Shown: positions 16,630 through 26,236, counted from the first letter of the stretch. The stretch: 64,000 nt of DNA from Falsiroseomonas oleicola (GCF_019029495.1 NZ_JAERQM010000007.1:1-64000), one strand, 5' to 3'. Program-made: numbers and translations. Notes: a model not told the origin generated them from the sequence alone.

Positions 16630-17226
16630 TCAAACCGGCCTCCGCGACCGCAGCGCCGCCGCCAGGGTGCCCTCATCCAGCACATCCAGCGCACCGCCCA
16701 TCGGCACGCCCTGGGCGAGGCGGGTGACCTTCACGCCGGTGGGCGCCAGGCGGTCGGTGACGTAATGGGCGGTGGCCATGCCATCGACGGTGGCGGGCAG
16801 GGCCAGGATCACCTCCTCCATCCCCTCCGCCGCGATGCGGGCCATCAGGGGGGCGATGGACAGATCCTCCGGCCCCACCCCGGCCAGCGGGGAGAGCGTG
16901 CCGCCGAGCACATGATACAGCCCCTGATGCGCATGGGCGCGCTCCAACGCCCAGAGATCGGCCACGCCTTCCACCACGCAGACCAGTTGCCGGTCGCGGC
17001 GGGGGTCGCGGCAGATGCCGCAAGGGGATCGCGCGTCCAGATTGCCGCAGCTCTCGCAGGGGCGCACGGCGGCGGCGGCGGCGGACAGCGCCTCGGCCAG
17101 CGGCAGCATCGTCTCCTGCGGCCGCATCAGCATGCGCAAGGCCGCCCGCCTTGCGCTGCGCCGGCCGAGGCCGGGGATGCGCGACAACAGCGAGATCAGG
17201 TGCTCGATCGGGTCGCGGTCAGACAT
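16630..17226 (-). CDS. recR: Recombination mediator RecR
   Basis: Works with RecO and RecF to load RecA at gaps in single-stranded DNA. The 198-aa length is the family norm. The helix-hairpin-helix is [21 protein letters not shown], the zinc finger is [16 protein letters not shown], and the Toprim domain includes [14 protein letters not shown] and [17 protein letters not shown]. The start at 17226 fits this length. It lies downstream of dnaX and ybaB in the conserved order, after a 176-base gap with hairpins. Confidence 0.93.
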   Translation of the reverse strand: MSDRDPIEHLISLLSRIPGLGRRSARRAALRMLMRPQETMLPLAEALSAAAAAVRPCESCGNLDARSPCGICRDPRRDRQLVCVVEGVADLWALERAHAHQGLYHVLGGTLSPLAGVGPEDLSIAPLMARIAAEGMEEVILALPATVDGMATAHYVTDRLAPTGVKVTRLAQGVPMGGALDVLDEGTLAAALRSRRPV

Positions 17227-17289
17227 CCTCAGACCCATTCCTAGACCGCAGAATCGGGACGACCGTGCCGCTCCGCCACCGCCCGAAAC

Positions 17290-17312
17290 CTGCCGTGGCT
17301 TTGCCACGGCAG
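17290..17312. repeat. Perfect hairpin between ybaB and recR
   Basis: CTGCCGTGGC-TTT-GCCACGGCAG is a perfect 10-bp stem with a 3-base loop. A second stem-loop (CGTTGC-GAA-GCAACG) lies at about 17357-17371. Together they fill much of the 176-base ybaB-recR gap and could attenuate or protect the transcript reaching recR. Confidence 0.5.
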
Positions 17313-17402
17313 GGCGGCAAACATCAAAGGATCAGCACTCATCCGGGGCCCCCGCCGCGTTGCGAAGCAACGTGGTGGGGAAATCAGCAAGTGGTGGGGA
17401 TT

Positions 17403-17744
17403 CTAGAAGGGCAGCTTGAGGCCACCCAGGCCGCCCAATCCGCCGGGGATATTCATGCCGGCGGTGGCCTTCTGCATCTCCTCCGCCATCGCCGCCTCCA
17501 CCTTCTGCTTGGCGTCGGCATGGGCGGCGACCAGCAGGTCCTCCAGCACCTCCCGGTCCTCCGCCACCATCAGCGACGGGTCGATGGAGACGCGGCGCAG
17601 GTCGCCCTTGCCGGAGAGCAGCACCTTCACCATGCCGCCGCCGGCGCCGCCCTCGACCTCCGTCTGCTCCAGCTTCGCCTGCATCTCCTGCATGCGGGTC
17701 TGCATCTGCTGCGCCTGCTTCAGCATGTTGCCGAGGTTCTTCAT
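17403..17744 (-). CDS. YbaB/EbfC nucleoid-associated protein
   Basis: DNA-binding protein of 113 aa. The N-terminal coiled helix (MLKQAQQMQTRMQEMQAKLEQ) leads to the family core VEGGAGGGMVKVLLSGKGDLRRVSIDPSL and then a second long helix. The tail is glycine-rich (IPGGLGGLGGLKLPF). It starts 6 bases after dnaX ends, in the near-universal dnaX-ybaB-recR arrangement. Confidence 0.93.
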   Translation of the reverse strand: MKNLGNMLKQAQQMQTRMQEMQAKLEQTEVEGGAGGGMVKVLLSGKGDLRRVSIDPSLMVAEDREVLEDLLVAAHADAKQKVEAAMAEEMQKATAGMNIPGGLGGLGGLKLPF

Positions 17745-17750
17745 GGCGTC

Positions 17751-19652
17751 TCAGTCCTCCTGCGTAAGGTCATCATCCAGCCCGGCCGCTTCCGCGTCGG
17801 GTGGGGCGAAGTCACGGCCCTCGACCAGATCGGCCACCATGGCCGGGGCCAGGCCATAGGCATCGACCGAGGCATCGCGCACCGCCTCGATCTTCGCGCC
17901 GGGGAAGGCGGCCAGCACGGCCTGCACCAGCGGGTGGCTTTCCGCCAGGGTCAGGCGGTCGGCCTCCGCCGTGCGGCCCTGTTCGGCCAAGGTCGGCTCG
18001 CCGCCTTCGTTCACCAGGGTGACGGTCCAGCGCGCGCCGGTCGCCTCCTGCAGAAAGGCGGTGAGCTGCTGCGCCAGGTCGCGCGGCGCCTCGGGGCGGG
18101 GGCGGATTTCGATGCGGCCGGGGCTGACCCGCACCGGATGCACATTGAGCCGCAGATGCGCGTGCAGGCTGGGCTTCCGGCCGGAGGCGAGCGCCACGAT
18201 CTCCCGGTAGCTGGAAGGCTGCGGCATCGGCGCCACGGCCGGGGCGGGGGCCGGCGCCGCCATGGCGAGCGCGGTGCCGCCGCCGCCGGCAATGGCGCGC
18301 AGCCCGCCGCCATCGCCCGGAGGTGGCGCGGCGGGCGCGGGGCTGGCGGCGGCATTCGGGTCGGTCAGGCGCCGCACCAGGTCGCCCGGCGTCGGCAGGT
18401 CGGCGACATGGGCCAGGCGGATCAGCACCATCTCGGCGGCGGCGCGGCGGTTCACGCCGTCCTGCGCCACCTCCTGCAACCCCTTCAGCAGGATCTGCCA
18501 GGCCCGTGCCAGCACGGGGATGGAGAGCGATTCGGCGAGCGCCGCGCCACGGCTGCGCTCGGCCTCCGGCAAGGCCGGGTCGTCCTTCAGCGCCGGCACG
18601 GTCTTCATGCGCGACAGAAGATGCACCAGCTCCAGCAGGTCGGAGAGCATCACCGCCGGGTCGGTGCCGCCGGCATGGGCCGATTCGGTCAGCGCCAGGG
18701 CGGCGGCGGTATCCCCGGCCATCAGCGCCTGCATCAGTTCCAGCGCCAGGCCGCGATCGGCGAGGCCCAGCATTTCCGTCACCAGCGCGGCGGTGACCGT
18801 GCCGCCGCCGGCCAGGGCAATGGCCTGGTCAAGAATCGAAAGCCCGTCGCGCACCGAACCATCGGCGGCGCGCGCCACCATGGCCAGCGCCTCGGCCTCG
18901 GCGGGCACCGCTTCCAGGTCGCAGATGCGGGAAAAATGGCCGCGCAACGCGTCCTGCGGCACGCGGGCCAGCCGAAAGGTCTGGCAGCGGGAGAGGATGG
19001 TGGTGGGCACCTTCCGCAGCTCCGTCGTCGCCAGCATGAACTTCACATCCGGCGGCGGCTCCTCCAGCGTCTTCAGCAGCGCGTTGAAGGCGGCGTTGGA
19101 CATCATATGGACCTCGTCCAGGATGATGACCTTGAAGCGGCCCTGGGCGGGGCGGAAGCGCAGGCGTTCCCGCAGCTCCCGCACATCGTCGATGCCGTTG
19201 TTGCTGGCGGCGTCCAGCTCCTGCACGTCCGGATGGCGGTCGGCCAGGATGGCGCGGCATTCGGAACAGACGCCGCAGGGCTCCGGCGTCGGCCCGCCCT
19301 TGCCGTCCGGGCCGATGCAGTTCAGGGCGCGGGCGATGATGCGGGCGGTGGTCGTCTTGCCCACGCCGCGGACGCCGGTGAGCATGAAGGCGTGGTGCAC
19401 CCGCCCCTGGGCGAAGGCGTTCTTCAACGTGCGCACCAGCGCGTCCTGGCCGATCAGGTCGGCGAAGGTGGCGGGGCGGTATTTGCGGGCGAGGACGCGA
19501 TAGGGCGTGGTGGCGGGCGCCGTCACGGCCGGTGCCGGGGCCGTGGGTGCCGGCGGGGCGGCGGGGGCCGGATCACCGAACAGGCCAGGGCCGTCCTGCG
19601 GCGGTTCGGGAAGCTCGGGGGCGATCGGGTCGCCGAAGATGTCGCTGGTCAT
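17751..19652 (-). CDS. dnaX: DNA polymerase III subunits gamma and tau
   Basis: Clamp-loader ATPase and replisome organiser, 633 aa. After a proline-rich N-terminal extension of about 50 residues comes YRVLARKYRPATFADLIGQ. The Walker A motif GVRGVGKT is at 93-100, a zinc module CGVCSEC follows, then LDAASNNGIDDVRELRERL and the DExx-type EVHMMSNAAFNALLKTLEEPP. The C-terminal tau region is long and alanine/proline-rich. No obvious A-rich slippery site for a gamma frameshift is present. ffs lies 50 bases upstream on the same strand. Confidence 0.94.
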   Translation of the reverse strand: MTSDIFGDPIAPELPEPPQDGPGLFGDPAPAAPPAPTAPAPAVTAPATTPYRVLARKYRPATFADLIGQDALVRTLKNAFAQGRVHHAFMLTGVRGVGKTTTARIIARALNCIGPDGKGGPTPEPCGVCSECRAILADRHPDVQELDAASNNGIDDVRELRERLRFRPAQGRFKVIILDEVHMMSNAAFNALLKTLEEPPPDVKFMLATTELRKVPTTILSRCQTFRLARVPQDALRGHFSRICDLEAVPAEAEALAMVARAADGSVRDGLSILDQAIALAGGGTVTAALVTEMLGLADRGLALELMQALMAGDTAAALALTESAHAGGTDPAVMLSDLLELVHLLSRMKTVPALKDDPALPEAERSRGAALAESLSIPVLARAWQILLKGLQEVAQDGVNRRAAAEMVLIRLAHVADLPTPGDLVRRLTDPNAAASPAPAAPPPGDGGGLRAIAGGGGTALAMAAPAPAPAVAPMPQPSSYREIVALASGRKPSLHAHLRLNVHPVRVSPGRIEIRPRPEAPRDLAQQLTAFLQEATGARWTVTLVNEGGEPTLAEQGRTAEADRLTLAESHPLVQAVLAAFPGAKIEAVRDASVDAYGLAPAMVADLVEGRDFAPPDAEAAGLDDDLTQED

Positions 19653-19702
19653 CGGGCGCTGTCCGGGAAGCGGGGGCCCGGATGCCAGGGCCGCGGGAAA
19701 GG

Positions 19703-19802
19703 TGGAAGATCGGCGGGCGACCCGCGCGAGAACTCGTTACGGCTGCTTCCTTCCGGACCTGACCGGGTTGGCGAGGGGCACGTCCGTCGCCGACCTTCCG
19801 CC
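19703..19802 (-). ncRNA. ffs: Signal recognition particle RNA (4.5S-type)
   Basis: The RNA scaffold of the SRP, bound by Ffh. On the minus strand the invariant apical loop GGTCAGGTCCGGAAGGAAGC is at 19764-19745, followed by AGCC and flanked by the pairing CTCGCCAACC / GTAACGAG. The outer stem pairs GGAAGGTCGGCGAC at the 5' side with a complementary GC-rich stretch ending in GATCTTCC. Ends are estimated from pairing, to within a few bases. It sits upstream of dnaX, a common position in alphaproteobacteria, and overlaps the last 60-odd bases of the Ada-like gene on the same strand. Confidence 0.9.
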
Positions 19803-20411
19803 CCCAATATCGGGCTTCCGGGCGCCTGGGGCAATGCCCCCGGGCGGATTGCGCCGGATCGCACCGGGCGGGCGGCGATAGACCTCGGCAAAGACCGCGT
19901 TGAAGCGGCGCAGGCTGCCGAATCCGGACTGCATGGCGATTTCGGTCATGCCGAGCTCCGTGCCGCTCAGCAGGCGCTTGGCCCTCTGCACCCGCGCCGT
20001 GCGCGCCACGGCCATGGGCGTGGCGCCCAGGTGGCGCAGGAAAAGCCGTCGCATATGCCGTTCCGTCATCCCCAGCCGGTCGGCCAGGTGCGCGACGCGG
20101 GCATCTTCCCCGTCGAGCGCGCCCTCCTCGACGATCAACCTGAAGGCCCGCTCCACCGTCGCCAGGGTGCCCTTCCAGGCCGGGGAGAAGGGGGCGGATT
20201 CGGGGCGGCAGCGCAGGCAGGGCCGGAAGCCCGCCGCCTCGGCGGCGGCGGCGCTCCGCAGGAATGTCACGTTGCGGCGGAAGGGAAGCCGCACCGGGCA
20301 GACGCAGCGGCAATACACTCCCGTGGTCCGGACACAGACGAAGAAGCGCCCGTCAAAGGCGGGGTCGCGCTGGGTCCACGCCCTTTCCCATAGCATCGCT
20401 TCGCCGGTCAT
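19737..20411 (-). CDS. Ada-like regulator: methyl-phosphotriester domain plus AraC HTH
   Basis: Senses DNA methylation damage and activates transcription, like AdaA. The N-terminal zinc domain has the four expected cysteines (VYCRCVC with the metal pair, and CLRC later) within TTGVYCRCVCPVRLPFRRNVTF and GFRPCLRCRPE. An AraC-type HTH follows (LADRLGMTERHMRRLFLRHLG and MTEIAMQSGFGSLRRFNAVFAEVY). The C-terminal methyltransferase domain of E. coli Ada is absent. The 224-aa frame runs about 35 residues past the HTH, and its stop codon lies inside ffs, so the tail is probably an accidental extension. Alternative start: 20396. Confidence 0.85.
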   Translation of the reverse strand: MTGEAMLWERAWTQRDPAFDGRFFVCVRTTGVYCRCVCPVRLPFRRNVTFLRSAAAAEAAGFRPCLRCRPESAPFSPAWKGTLATVERAFRLIVEEGALDGEDARVAHLADRLGMTERHMRRLFLRHLGATPMAVARTARVQRAKRLLSGTELGMTEIAMQSGFGSLRRFNAVFAEVYRRPPGAIRRNPPGGIAPGARKPDIGGGRSATDVPLANPVRSGRKQP

Positions 20412-20483
20412 GCCGGCATCCTACCCCATGCGGAGGGCGCCAGAGAGGATGAGGTCCGATTCCGGCGAGGCAGGGCCGGGCCG

Positions 20484-21449
20484 ATGCGCGATGCAGGGCG
20501 CATCACCGCCACAAGGTTCCGCCAGGTGTCCGAGACCCGCAGGATGCGCGCCGCCGAATGGGGGCTGCTCGGCCTTCTCTCGTTGCTCTGGGGCGGTTCG
20601 TTCTTCTTCTCCAAGCTCGCTTTGGCCGAGATGCCACCCCTGACCGTGGTGCTGGCGCGGGTCGGCATCGCCGCCCTGGCCCTCTGGCTCTACCTTCGGC
20701 TGCGCGGGATCGCCGTGCCGATGGCGGTGGAGTCCTGGCGGGCCTTTCTCGGCATGGGGCTGCTGAACAGCCTGGTGCCCTTTTCGCTGATCTTCTGGGG
20801 GCAGACCTTCATCGGCAGCGGGCTCGCCTCCATCCTGAACGCCACGACCCCGATCTTCTCCATCCTGGTCGCCCATTTCCTGGCCGGGGATGAGCGGCTT
20901 TCGCGCAGCAGGCTGGCGGGCATCGCGCTGGGCCTCGCTGGCGTCGCCGTGCTGCTGGGTGGGCAGGCTTCGCTGCGATCGGACGGCGCCTTCTGGGGCG
21001 TGCTGGGCTGCCTGGGGGCCGCATTGTCCTATGGCTTCGCCAATACCTATGGTCGCCGCTTCAAGCGGATGGGCATCGAGCCGGCCGTCGCGGCCTTTGG
21101 GCAGATTGCTGCGACCACCCTCATGGCGCTGCCGCTCGTGCTGCTGATCGACCGGCCATGGACCGCCGGGATGCCTGGCCTCGGCATCTGGGGTGCCCTG
21201 GCCGCCCTGGCGCTGCTGTCCACCGCCTTTGCCTATATCGTCTTCTTTCACCTGGTCGCGACGGCGGGCGCGACGAACACCTCGCTGGTCACGCTGCTCA
21301 TCCCGGTCAGCGCCATCCTGCTGGGGGCGGTCTTTCTGGGAGAGCGGCTTTCGGCGGCGCAGTTCGGCGGCATGGCCTTGATCGGGCTTGGGCTGCTGGC
21401 ACTGGATGGACGCGTTCTGCACATCATCCTGCACCGCGGTCGCCAATGA
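20484..21449 (+). CDS. DMT-superfamily (EamA) transporter
   Basis: Probable metabolite exporter with ten predicted membrane helices in two EamA halves. The first half begins WGLLGLLSLLWGGSFFFSKLALAEMPPLTVVLAR, and the second half begins GAFWGVLGCLGAALSYGFANTYGRR. The pattern LNATTPIFSILVAHFLAGDERLS is characteristic. It is 321 aa from 20484; an ATG at 20544 would give 301 aa, nearer the family norm. The substrate is not readable. It is divergent from the Ada-like gene. Confidence 0.85.
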   Translation: MRDAGRITATRFRQVSETRRMRAAEWGLLGLLSLLWGGSFFFSKLALAEMPPLTVVLARVGIAALALWLYLRLRGIAVPMAVESWRAFLGMGLLNSLVPFSLIFWGQTFIGSGLASILNATTPIFSILVAHFLAGDERLSRSRLAGIALGLAGVAVLLGGQASLRSDGAFWGVLGCLGAALSYGFANTYGRRFKRMGIEPAVAAFGQIAATTLMALPLVLLIDRPWTAGMPGLGIWGALAALALLSTAFAYIVFFHLVATAGATNTSLVTLLIPVSAILLGAVFLGERLSAAQFGGMALIGLGLLALDGRVLHIILHRGRQ

Positions 21450-21504
21450 GATGCAACTTGCGCTCGGTTGCTCCCATCACGGCCGCGTGGCAGGGTCCGC
21501 GCGC

Positions 21505-22434
21505 ATGCTCTCAGTCCCCGCCAGCCGCCCCAACGCCTATACAGGCAGCCCGATCGACCGCGCGGACACCCGCCGGAACGACGCCGAGTGGATCGCCGCC
21601 GCTTTGGCGCATCCCGAAACCCTGTTCACCCCCGTCTGGCGCAGCCGCAGCCTGATGAAGGGTGTGGAGGACGGCCACCCCGAGGCCGTGCTGCTGACAG
21701 GTGCCGCCGCCGAGGCGGTGCGCATGGCCGGCGGCCCCTGGGCCTTCCTCGGGATGTGGGAGCAGCGCCCGGTCTTCGCCGTGGATTGCTCGGCGGCCGA
21801 GGACCCGCTGCCGCTGCTGCCGGAAGGCATGGGCGGCTTCACCGACCTGCGCCAGGTGGCCGGCCTGCTGCCGCCGGGGGAGGCTTCCGTCCTCGCCCAT
21901 GCGCGCGGGCTGATGCACTGGCGCACGCGGCACCGCTTCTGCGGCGTCTGCGGCCATGAATGCGCGCCGCGCAGCGCCGGCAATGCGATGCAATGCACCA
22001 ACTGCAACGCCCAGCATTTCCCGCGCACCGACCCGGCCGTCATCATGCTGGTGGTGCGCGATGGGCGCTGCCTGCTCGGCCATTCCCACCGCTTCCCGAA
22101 CACCGCCATGTTCTCGACCCTCGCCGGCTTCGTCGAGCCGGGCGAGAGCCTGGAGGAGGCGGTGCGGCGGGAGGTTATGGAGGAAGCGGGCATTGAGGTG
22201 GGGGATGTGCTGTATCATTCCTCCCAGCCCTGGCCCTTCCCTTCCAGCATCATGCTGGGCTTCCATGCCGAGGGCCTGTCGGACGATATCCGCATCGACC
22301 CGGAGGAGTTGCAGGATGCCCGCTGGTTCACCCGCGATCAGTTGCGGGACCCGGCGGCCCATGGATTTTCCCTGCCGCGGGTCGATTCCATCGCCCGCCG
22401 GCTGATCGAGGACTGGCTGGAGCAGACTCCATGA
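21505..22434 (+). CDS. nudC: NADH pyrophosphatase / NAD-RNA decapping enzyme
   Basis: Nudix hydrolase of 309 aa that cleaves NADH and NAD-capped RNA. It has the zinc ribbon CGVCG ... CTNC near residues 150-170, the full Nudix box GFVEPGESLEEAVRREVMEE AG with the E-rich metal site, and the NudC-specific SQPWPFPSSIMLGF. The start at 21505 gives the family length; an upstream in-frame extension overlaps the DMT gene and is unlikely. Its stop overlaps the next gene by 4 bases. Confidence 0.93.
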   Translation: MLSVPASRPNAYTGSPIDRADTRRNDAEWIAAALAHPETLFTPVWRSRSLMKGVEDGHPEAVLLTGAAAEAVRMAGGPWAFLGMWEQRPVFAVDCSAAEDPLPLLPEGMGGFTDLRQVAGLLPPGEASVLAHARGLMHWRTRHRFCGVCGHECAPRSAGNAMQCTNCNAQHFPRTDPAVIMLVVRDGRCLLGHSHRFPNTAMFSTLAGFVEPGESLEEAVRREVMEEAGIEVGDVLYHSSQPWPFPSSIMLGFHAEGLSDDIRIDPEELQDARWFTRDQLRDPAAHGFSLPRVDSIARRLIEDWLEQTP

Positions 22435-22742
22435 AGCTTTTGGCCCCCTGCCTGGTCCCCTGCCTCGCCACGCTGCTGCTGCTGGGCGGCTGCGGCACGC
22501 GCGCGCCGGCCCCCGCCGCCACCGCCGAAAGCCCGGCCCATGCCGCGTGCCGGGAGGAGGCGCGGCAATCCCCTGCGCTGGCCGAGGAGTCGCGCCGCGT
22601 GGTGATCGGCCTGCCGACCAGCGAGGAACGCTTCCGCCAGGCCCGCGCCGAGGCCGAGTCCCGCGCCTTCACCGACTGCCTGCGGCGACGCGGCCTGGCG
22701 CGGGGCGGCGGAGTCGAGCCGCTGCGCCAGCCCGGCTTCTAG
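22431..22742 (+). CDS. Small lipoprotein
   Basis: Protein of 103 aa with a lipoprotein signal. The hydrophobic segment CLVPCLATLLLLGGC ends in a lipobox with C21 as the likely lipidated residue. The mature part is charged (EEARQSPALAEESRRVVIG, QARAEAESRAFTDCLRRRGLARGG) and has two cysteines. It is translationally coupled to nudC by a 4-base overlap. I do not recognise a function. Confidence 0.7.
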   Translation: MKLLAPCLVPCLATLLLLGGCGTRAPAPAATAESPAHAACREEARQSPALAEESRRVVIGLPTSEERFRQARAEAESRAFTDCLRRRGLARGGGVEPLRQPGF

Positions 22743-22814
22743 CCATGGCCCTGCCATCCCCCATCCCCTCCGCCGGGGCGTGTCCCCGGCACGAAACGCG
22801 CTGAGGGCGACCCC

Positions 22815-24308
22815 ATGTCCGGCGCATCCCCCCCGCCGCCGCGCGGCCTGATCGGTTTCCTCGACGGGCTGCGGGAGGGGCAGGTCGTTGTGGGATGGGC
22901 CGCCGACCCGCAGGACCGCGCGGCGCGGCCCATCCTGCGCCTGATGCGGGGGCTGGAGGTGCTGGCGGAATGCCGCGCGGATGTGGCGCGGGATGACGGC
23001 AATCCCGGCTTCCACCTGCGCGCGCCGGCACCGCTGACACCGCAGGATATCCTGGAAGGCCGGGTGCGGGTACGCGCGCTGCTGCCCGGCCGGCAGGCGG
23101 CGACCACCCTGGCCATGACCCGAAGGATGCGGGAGATGCTGGAGGCCGCGGCGGGCTGGGAGCCGACCACCCTCGACCCGGCCCCCGCCCCACCGCCACC
23201 CGCCGCACCGAAGGTCGCCACCCCGCCTGCGCCAAGGGTTTCCGAGGTCGCTCCGCCGCCAGAAGCCGAGGCGCCGCCGCCGCGGGCTCCGGCACAGCCG
23301 CCGGCGCCGGCACAGCAGGACCCGGTGCGGTCTGATCCGCCTCCCCCCGCCATCCGGCCAGCGCCGGAGCCGACGCGGCACTGGACCCCAGCGCCTGCCG
23401 CGCCGGGCTGGACCCCGGCCCCGGCCGCCCCGGCGGCGGCGATGCCATCATCCGGACCCGCCGGCTCCGCGACCCCCCTCCCAGCTGCCGCGACGGCGGC
23501 ACCCGCAGCCCCGAAGTCGTCACCCCCGATGTCGAGCAGGCCGGCAGTGCCGGTTCCGGAGGCGGCGCCACCACCACCACCACCACCCCTCGACGCCTTC
23601 CTGGCCCTGGCACGCGTGGCCACGGCGGCGGGCGTGCCGGCCCTGCATCTGCTGGTGCCGCGCCGGGCGACGGTGCTGGCGGACGAGGCGTCGCCGGCCT
23701 GGGAACAGGCGGCGGCCGCGCGCCCGCTGCTGGCGGCGGATTGGGTGCCGCTGCGCCAGGCCTTCGCCCAGCAGCCCAATGCCGGCGGCTATTGGCGTGA
23801 GGATGGCCGCAGCCTGTCGATCGACGGCTGCCACGCGCTGCTGCTGACCCTGCTCAAGGTGCTTCAGGCGCGGGTGCCGGAGGCATCTGGCGCTCTGGGC
23901 CGTGCCGCCAGCCTCGCCCGGCGCGCCGACCTTGCCGCCCTGCCGCGCCGCGACATCCCGCCCGAGCCGGGTGCGTCTGCCCGCCCCAGCTTCCTGGGCG
24001 TCGCAATGCGGGAAACCGAGCCGGATCTGTCCGAGGCGATCTTCGCCGACCGGCCCGCGCCCCGCCTGATCGGCGAGGTGATGCCCGGGCTGGAGGCCTG
24101 GTCCGCCCCATCGGCGCCATTGCCCTGGCGGGTGGTGGTGCTGGCCGCGCCGGGGCTCGGCGGCAGCGCCGGGCCGGCGCGCCTCGGCTGGTGGCTGCGC
24201 TGGCTGGTGGCGGAATGCGTGCTCAGCGAGGCGCTGCACATCGCCGCCCCGGAAGCGGCGCTGGGGCCGCAGCCGGACCTGGTTCTGACGCTGGCGCCGG
24301 AACCGTAG
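22815..24308 (+). CDS. Proline-rich protein with GWA-type and possible SGNH-like domains
   Basis: Protein of 497 aa in three parts. Residues 1-100 resemble the beta-sandwich module often found with glycosyltransferases in Acetobacteraceae (LIGFLDGLREGQVVVGWAADP ... NPGFHLRAPAP). Residues about 115-255 are low-complexity Pro/Ala. The C-terminal 240 residues (LHLLVPRRATVLADEAS ... WREDGRSLSIDGCHALLLTLLKVL) faintly recall the SGNH/AlgX family, but without a clear Ser-Gly-Asn-His set. There is no signal peptide. A cell-surface polysaccharide role is a guess. Confidence 0.5.
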   Translation: MSGASPPPPRGLIGFLDGLREGQVVVGWAADPQDRAARPILRLMRGLEVLAECRADVARDDGNPGFHLRAPAPLTPQDILEGRVRVRALLPGRQAATTLAMTRRMREMLEAAAGWEPTTLDPAPAPPPPAAPKVATPPAPRVSEVAPPPEAEAPPPRAPAQPPAPAQQDPVRSDPPPPAIRPAPEPTRHWTPAPAAPGWTPAPAAPAAAMPSSGPAGSATPLPAAATAAPAAPKSSPPMSSRPAVPVPEAAPPPPPPPLDAFLALARVATAAGVPALHLLVPRRATVLADEASPAWEQAAAARPLLAADWVPLRQAFAQQPNAGGYWREDGRSLSIDGCHALLLTLLKVLQARVPEASGALGRAASLARRADLAALPRRDIPPEPGASARPSFLGVAMRETEPDLSEAIFADRPAPRLIGEVMPGLEAWSAPSAPLPWRVVVLAAPGLGGSAGPARLGWWLRWLVAECVLSEALHIAAPEAALGPQPDLVLTLAPEP

Positions 24309-24323
24309 CGGTCGCCTTCGCGG

Positions 24324-26015
24324 TCAGGCGGCCGCGCGCAGCCGCTCCACCAGGGCGCTCAATTCGCGCCGCAGCGAAGTGCCGTGGCCGGCGAGTTCCA
24401 TGCCGGCGCCACGCAGCCCTTCCACCGCCTTGCGCGTCTGCTGCGCCGAGTCGGTCACCCGCGTGACGCTCTCGGACACCTCATGCGTGCCCCGGGAGGT
24501 CTCGGCGACGTTCCGGGCGATTTCCTGGGTGGTGGCGGATTGCTGTTCCACGGCGGCGGCGATGGCGGCGGCGATCTCATTGGTGCGGGACACGGTCGTG
24601 CCCACGGTGGTGATCGCTTCCACGGCTGCCCCGGTGGCGCCCTGCATCTCCGAAATCTGCCGGCCGATCTCCTCCGTCGCCTTGGCGGTCTGGCCGGCCA
24701 GCGCCTTCACCTCGCTGGCCACCACGGCGAAGCCCTTGCCGGCCTCCCCCGCACGGGCCGCCTCGATGGTGGCGTTCAGCGCCAGCAGGTTGGTCTGGCC
24801 GGCGATGTCGGCGATCAGCTTCACCACATCGCCGATGCGCTGCGCCCCTTCCGCCAGGTTGCGCACGGTGGCATCGGTCGCCTGGGCCTCGGTGGCGGCC
24901 TTGCGCGCGACGCTGGCGGCCTCCGCCACCTGGCGGGTGATCTCGCCGACGGTGGCCGCCATTTCCTCGGAGGCAACCGCGAGGCTCTGCACATTGCTGC
25001 TGGCCTGCGCGGCGCCGGCGGCAGCGGCCGAGGCCTCCGTCGCGGTCGAATCCGCCACGCCGCCGAGATCGTCCGCGGTGTCGCGCAGGGCGCCGGAGGC
25101 CTGGCCCAGCGCCGCCGCGATGCCGCCCAGGGATTGCTCCACCTCATTCGCCAGCCTGCGCTGGGCTTCCACCCGCGCTTCCTCGGCGCGCAGCCGCGCG
25201 GTCTCGGCCTCGGTCTCCAGCGTCCGGGCCCTGGCGGCCGTGGTCTTCAGGATGTCCAGCGCCCTGGCGAGGCTGCCCACCTCGTCGCCACGCCCGGCGC
25301 CCTCGATGGTGATGCTGTAGTCGCCCTTCGACAGGGTCTCGACCTGCGCGGCGAGCCTTGCCATCGGCTGGGCGACGCCACGGCGCATGACCCATGCGGC
25401 CAGGATGGAGGCGACCAGCGCGGCGAGGCCGCCCAGCAGCAGCGACCAGGTCGCCGCGGTGAAGGCCTTCTCCTGCTCCGCGAGCCGCTGGGTCAGCAGG
25501 TCGCGCTCGACGCCGATGATCTCCGCGGCGATGCGACGGACGGCATCCATGGAGGTCTTGCCGGCTCCCGATGCTTCCATGCGCCGCGCCTCCGGCAGCG
25601 TCGCGGCATTGGCGGCCAGGGTGATCTGCCGGTCGGCGATCTGCGTCATCCAGTTCTGCGCGGCGCGATCGAGATCCGCGAGGCGGGCCTGCTGCGCCGG
25701 ATTGTCGCTGGTCAGCCGCCGGGCCTCGGCCAGGGATTCGGCCAGGACGGCGCGGCCATTGTGCAGCGGTTCGAGGAAGGCTGGCGCGCCTTCCAGCAGA
25801 TGGCCGCGCAGGCCGGTCTCCTGGTCCACCATGGCGCTGACCGAGGCCTCGACCCGGGCGATCACGTTGCGCGTATGCGCGTTCCAGCCGACGGATTGCT
25901 GAACCTGGTTCAGAAAGTAGGCATTCACCCCACCCGCGCCGGCCGCGATCACCAGCACCACCGCGAAGGCCGCGATCAGCTTGGCCCCCACACCCATCGA
26001 CTTCACCCACGCCAT
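24324..26015 (-). CDS. Methyl-accepting chemotaxis protein with CHASE3 sensor
   Basis: Chemoreceptor of 563 aa. TM1 is at about 8-32 ([22 protein letters not shown]). A periplasmic CHASE3 domain follows ([22 protein letters not shown]), then TM2 at about 190-212 and HAMP. The signalling coiled coil has the conserved hairpin tip [20 protein letters not shown]. The start at 26015 has GAGGAG 9 bases upstream; an upstream in-frame ATG at 26057 has no ribosome site. No che genes are nearby. The 221-base gap to pheA holds its promoter region and nothing else that I recognise. Confidence 0.9.
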   Translation of the reverse strand: MAWVKSMGVGAKLIAAFAVVLVIAAGAGGVNAYFLNQVQQSVGWNAHTRNVIARVEASVSAMVDQETGLRGHLLEGAPAFLEPLHNGRAVLAESLAEARRLTSDNPAQQARLADLDRAAQNWMTQIADRQITLAANAATLPEARRMEASGAGKTSMDAVRRIAAEIIGVERDLLTQRLAEQEKAFTAATWSLLLGGLAALVASILAAWVMRRGVAQPMARLAAQVETLSKGDYSITIEGAGRGDEVGSLARALDILKTTAARARTLETEAETARLRAEEARVEAQRRLANEVEQSLGGIAAALGQASGALRDTADDLGGVADSTATEASAAAAGAAQASSNVQSLAVASEEMAATVGEITRQVAEAASVARKAATEAQATDATVRNLAEGAQRIGDVVKLIADIAGQTNLLALNATIEAARAGEAGKGFAVVASEVKALAGQTAKATEEIGRQISEMQGATGAAVEAITTVGTTVSRTNEIAAAIAAAVEQQSATTQEIARNVAETSRGTHEVSESVTRVTDSAQQTRKAVEGLRGAGMELAGHGTSLRRELSALVERLRAAA

Positions 26016-26236
26016 CCCGCAACGCTCCTCGGCCGACCTGGCCGCGCGCACATTCACGCGAAGAGTGCAAATGCGGCGTGAATCGGCGGGAAAGCTGTCG
26101 AAAGCGTCACCCTGGCATGGGGCCGGCCGTCAGGATCGGGAGACCGTGATGGGGCGGGAAGCCATTGGCATGGCGTCCAAAACCCGAACTCATCCAATTA
26201 TGGGAGACCTTGCCCGGTAGACAGCCGGCCGGCGCC

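Noticed and set aside
17151-20393. A 1080-codon open frame on the plus strand, opposite dnaX and ybaB
   Set aside because: It is antisense to clear dnaX, ybaB and ffs, has a Gly/Arg/His-rich composition and no domain; it is a by-product of high GC content.
23150-23600. Proline-rich coding stretch considered as a DNA repeat or CRISPR-like array
   Set aside because: There is no regular unit length or conserved spacer pattern; it is a Pro/Ala linker within a protein.
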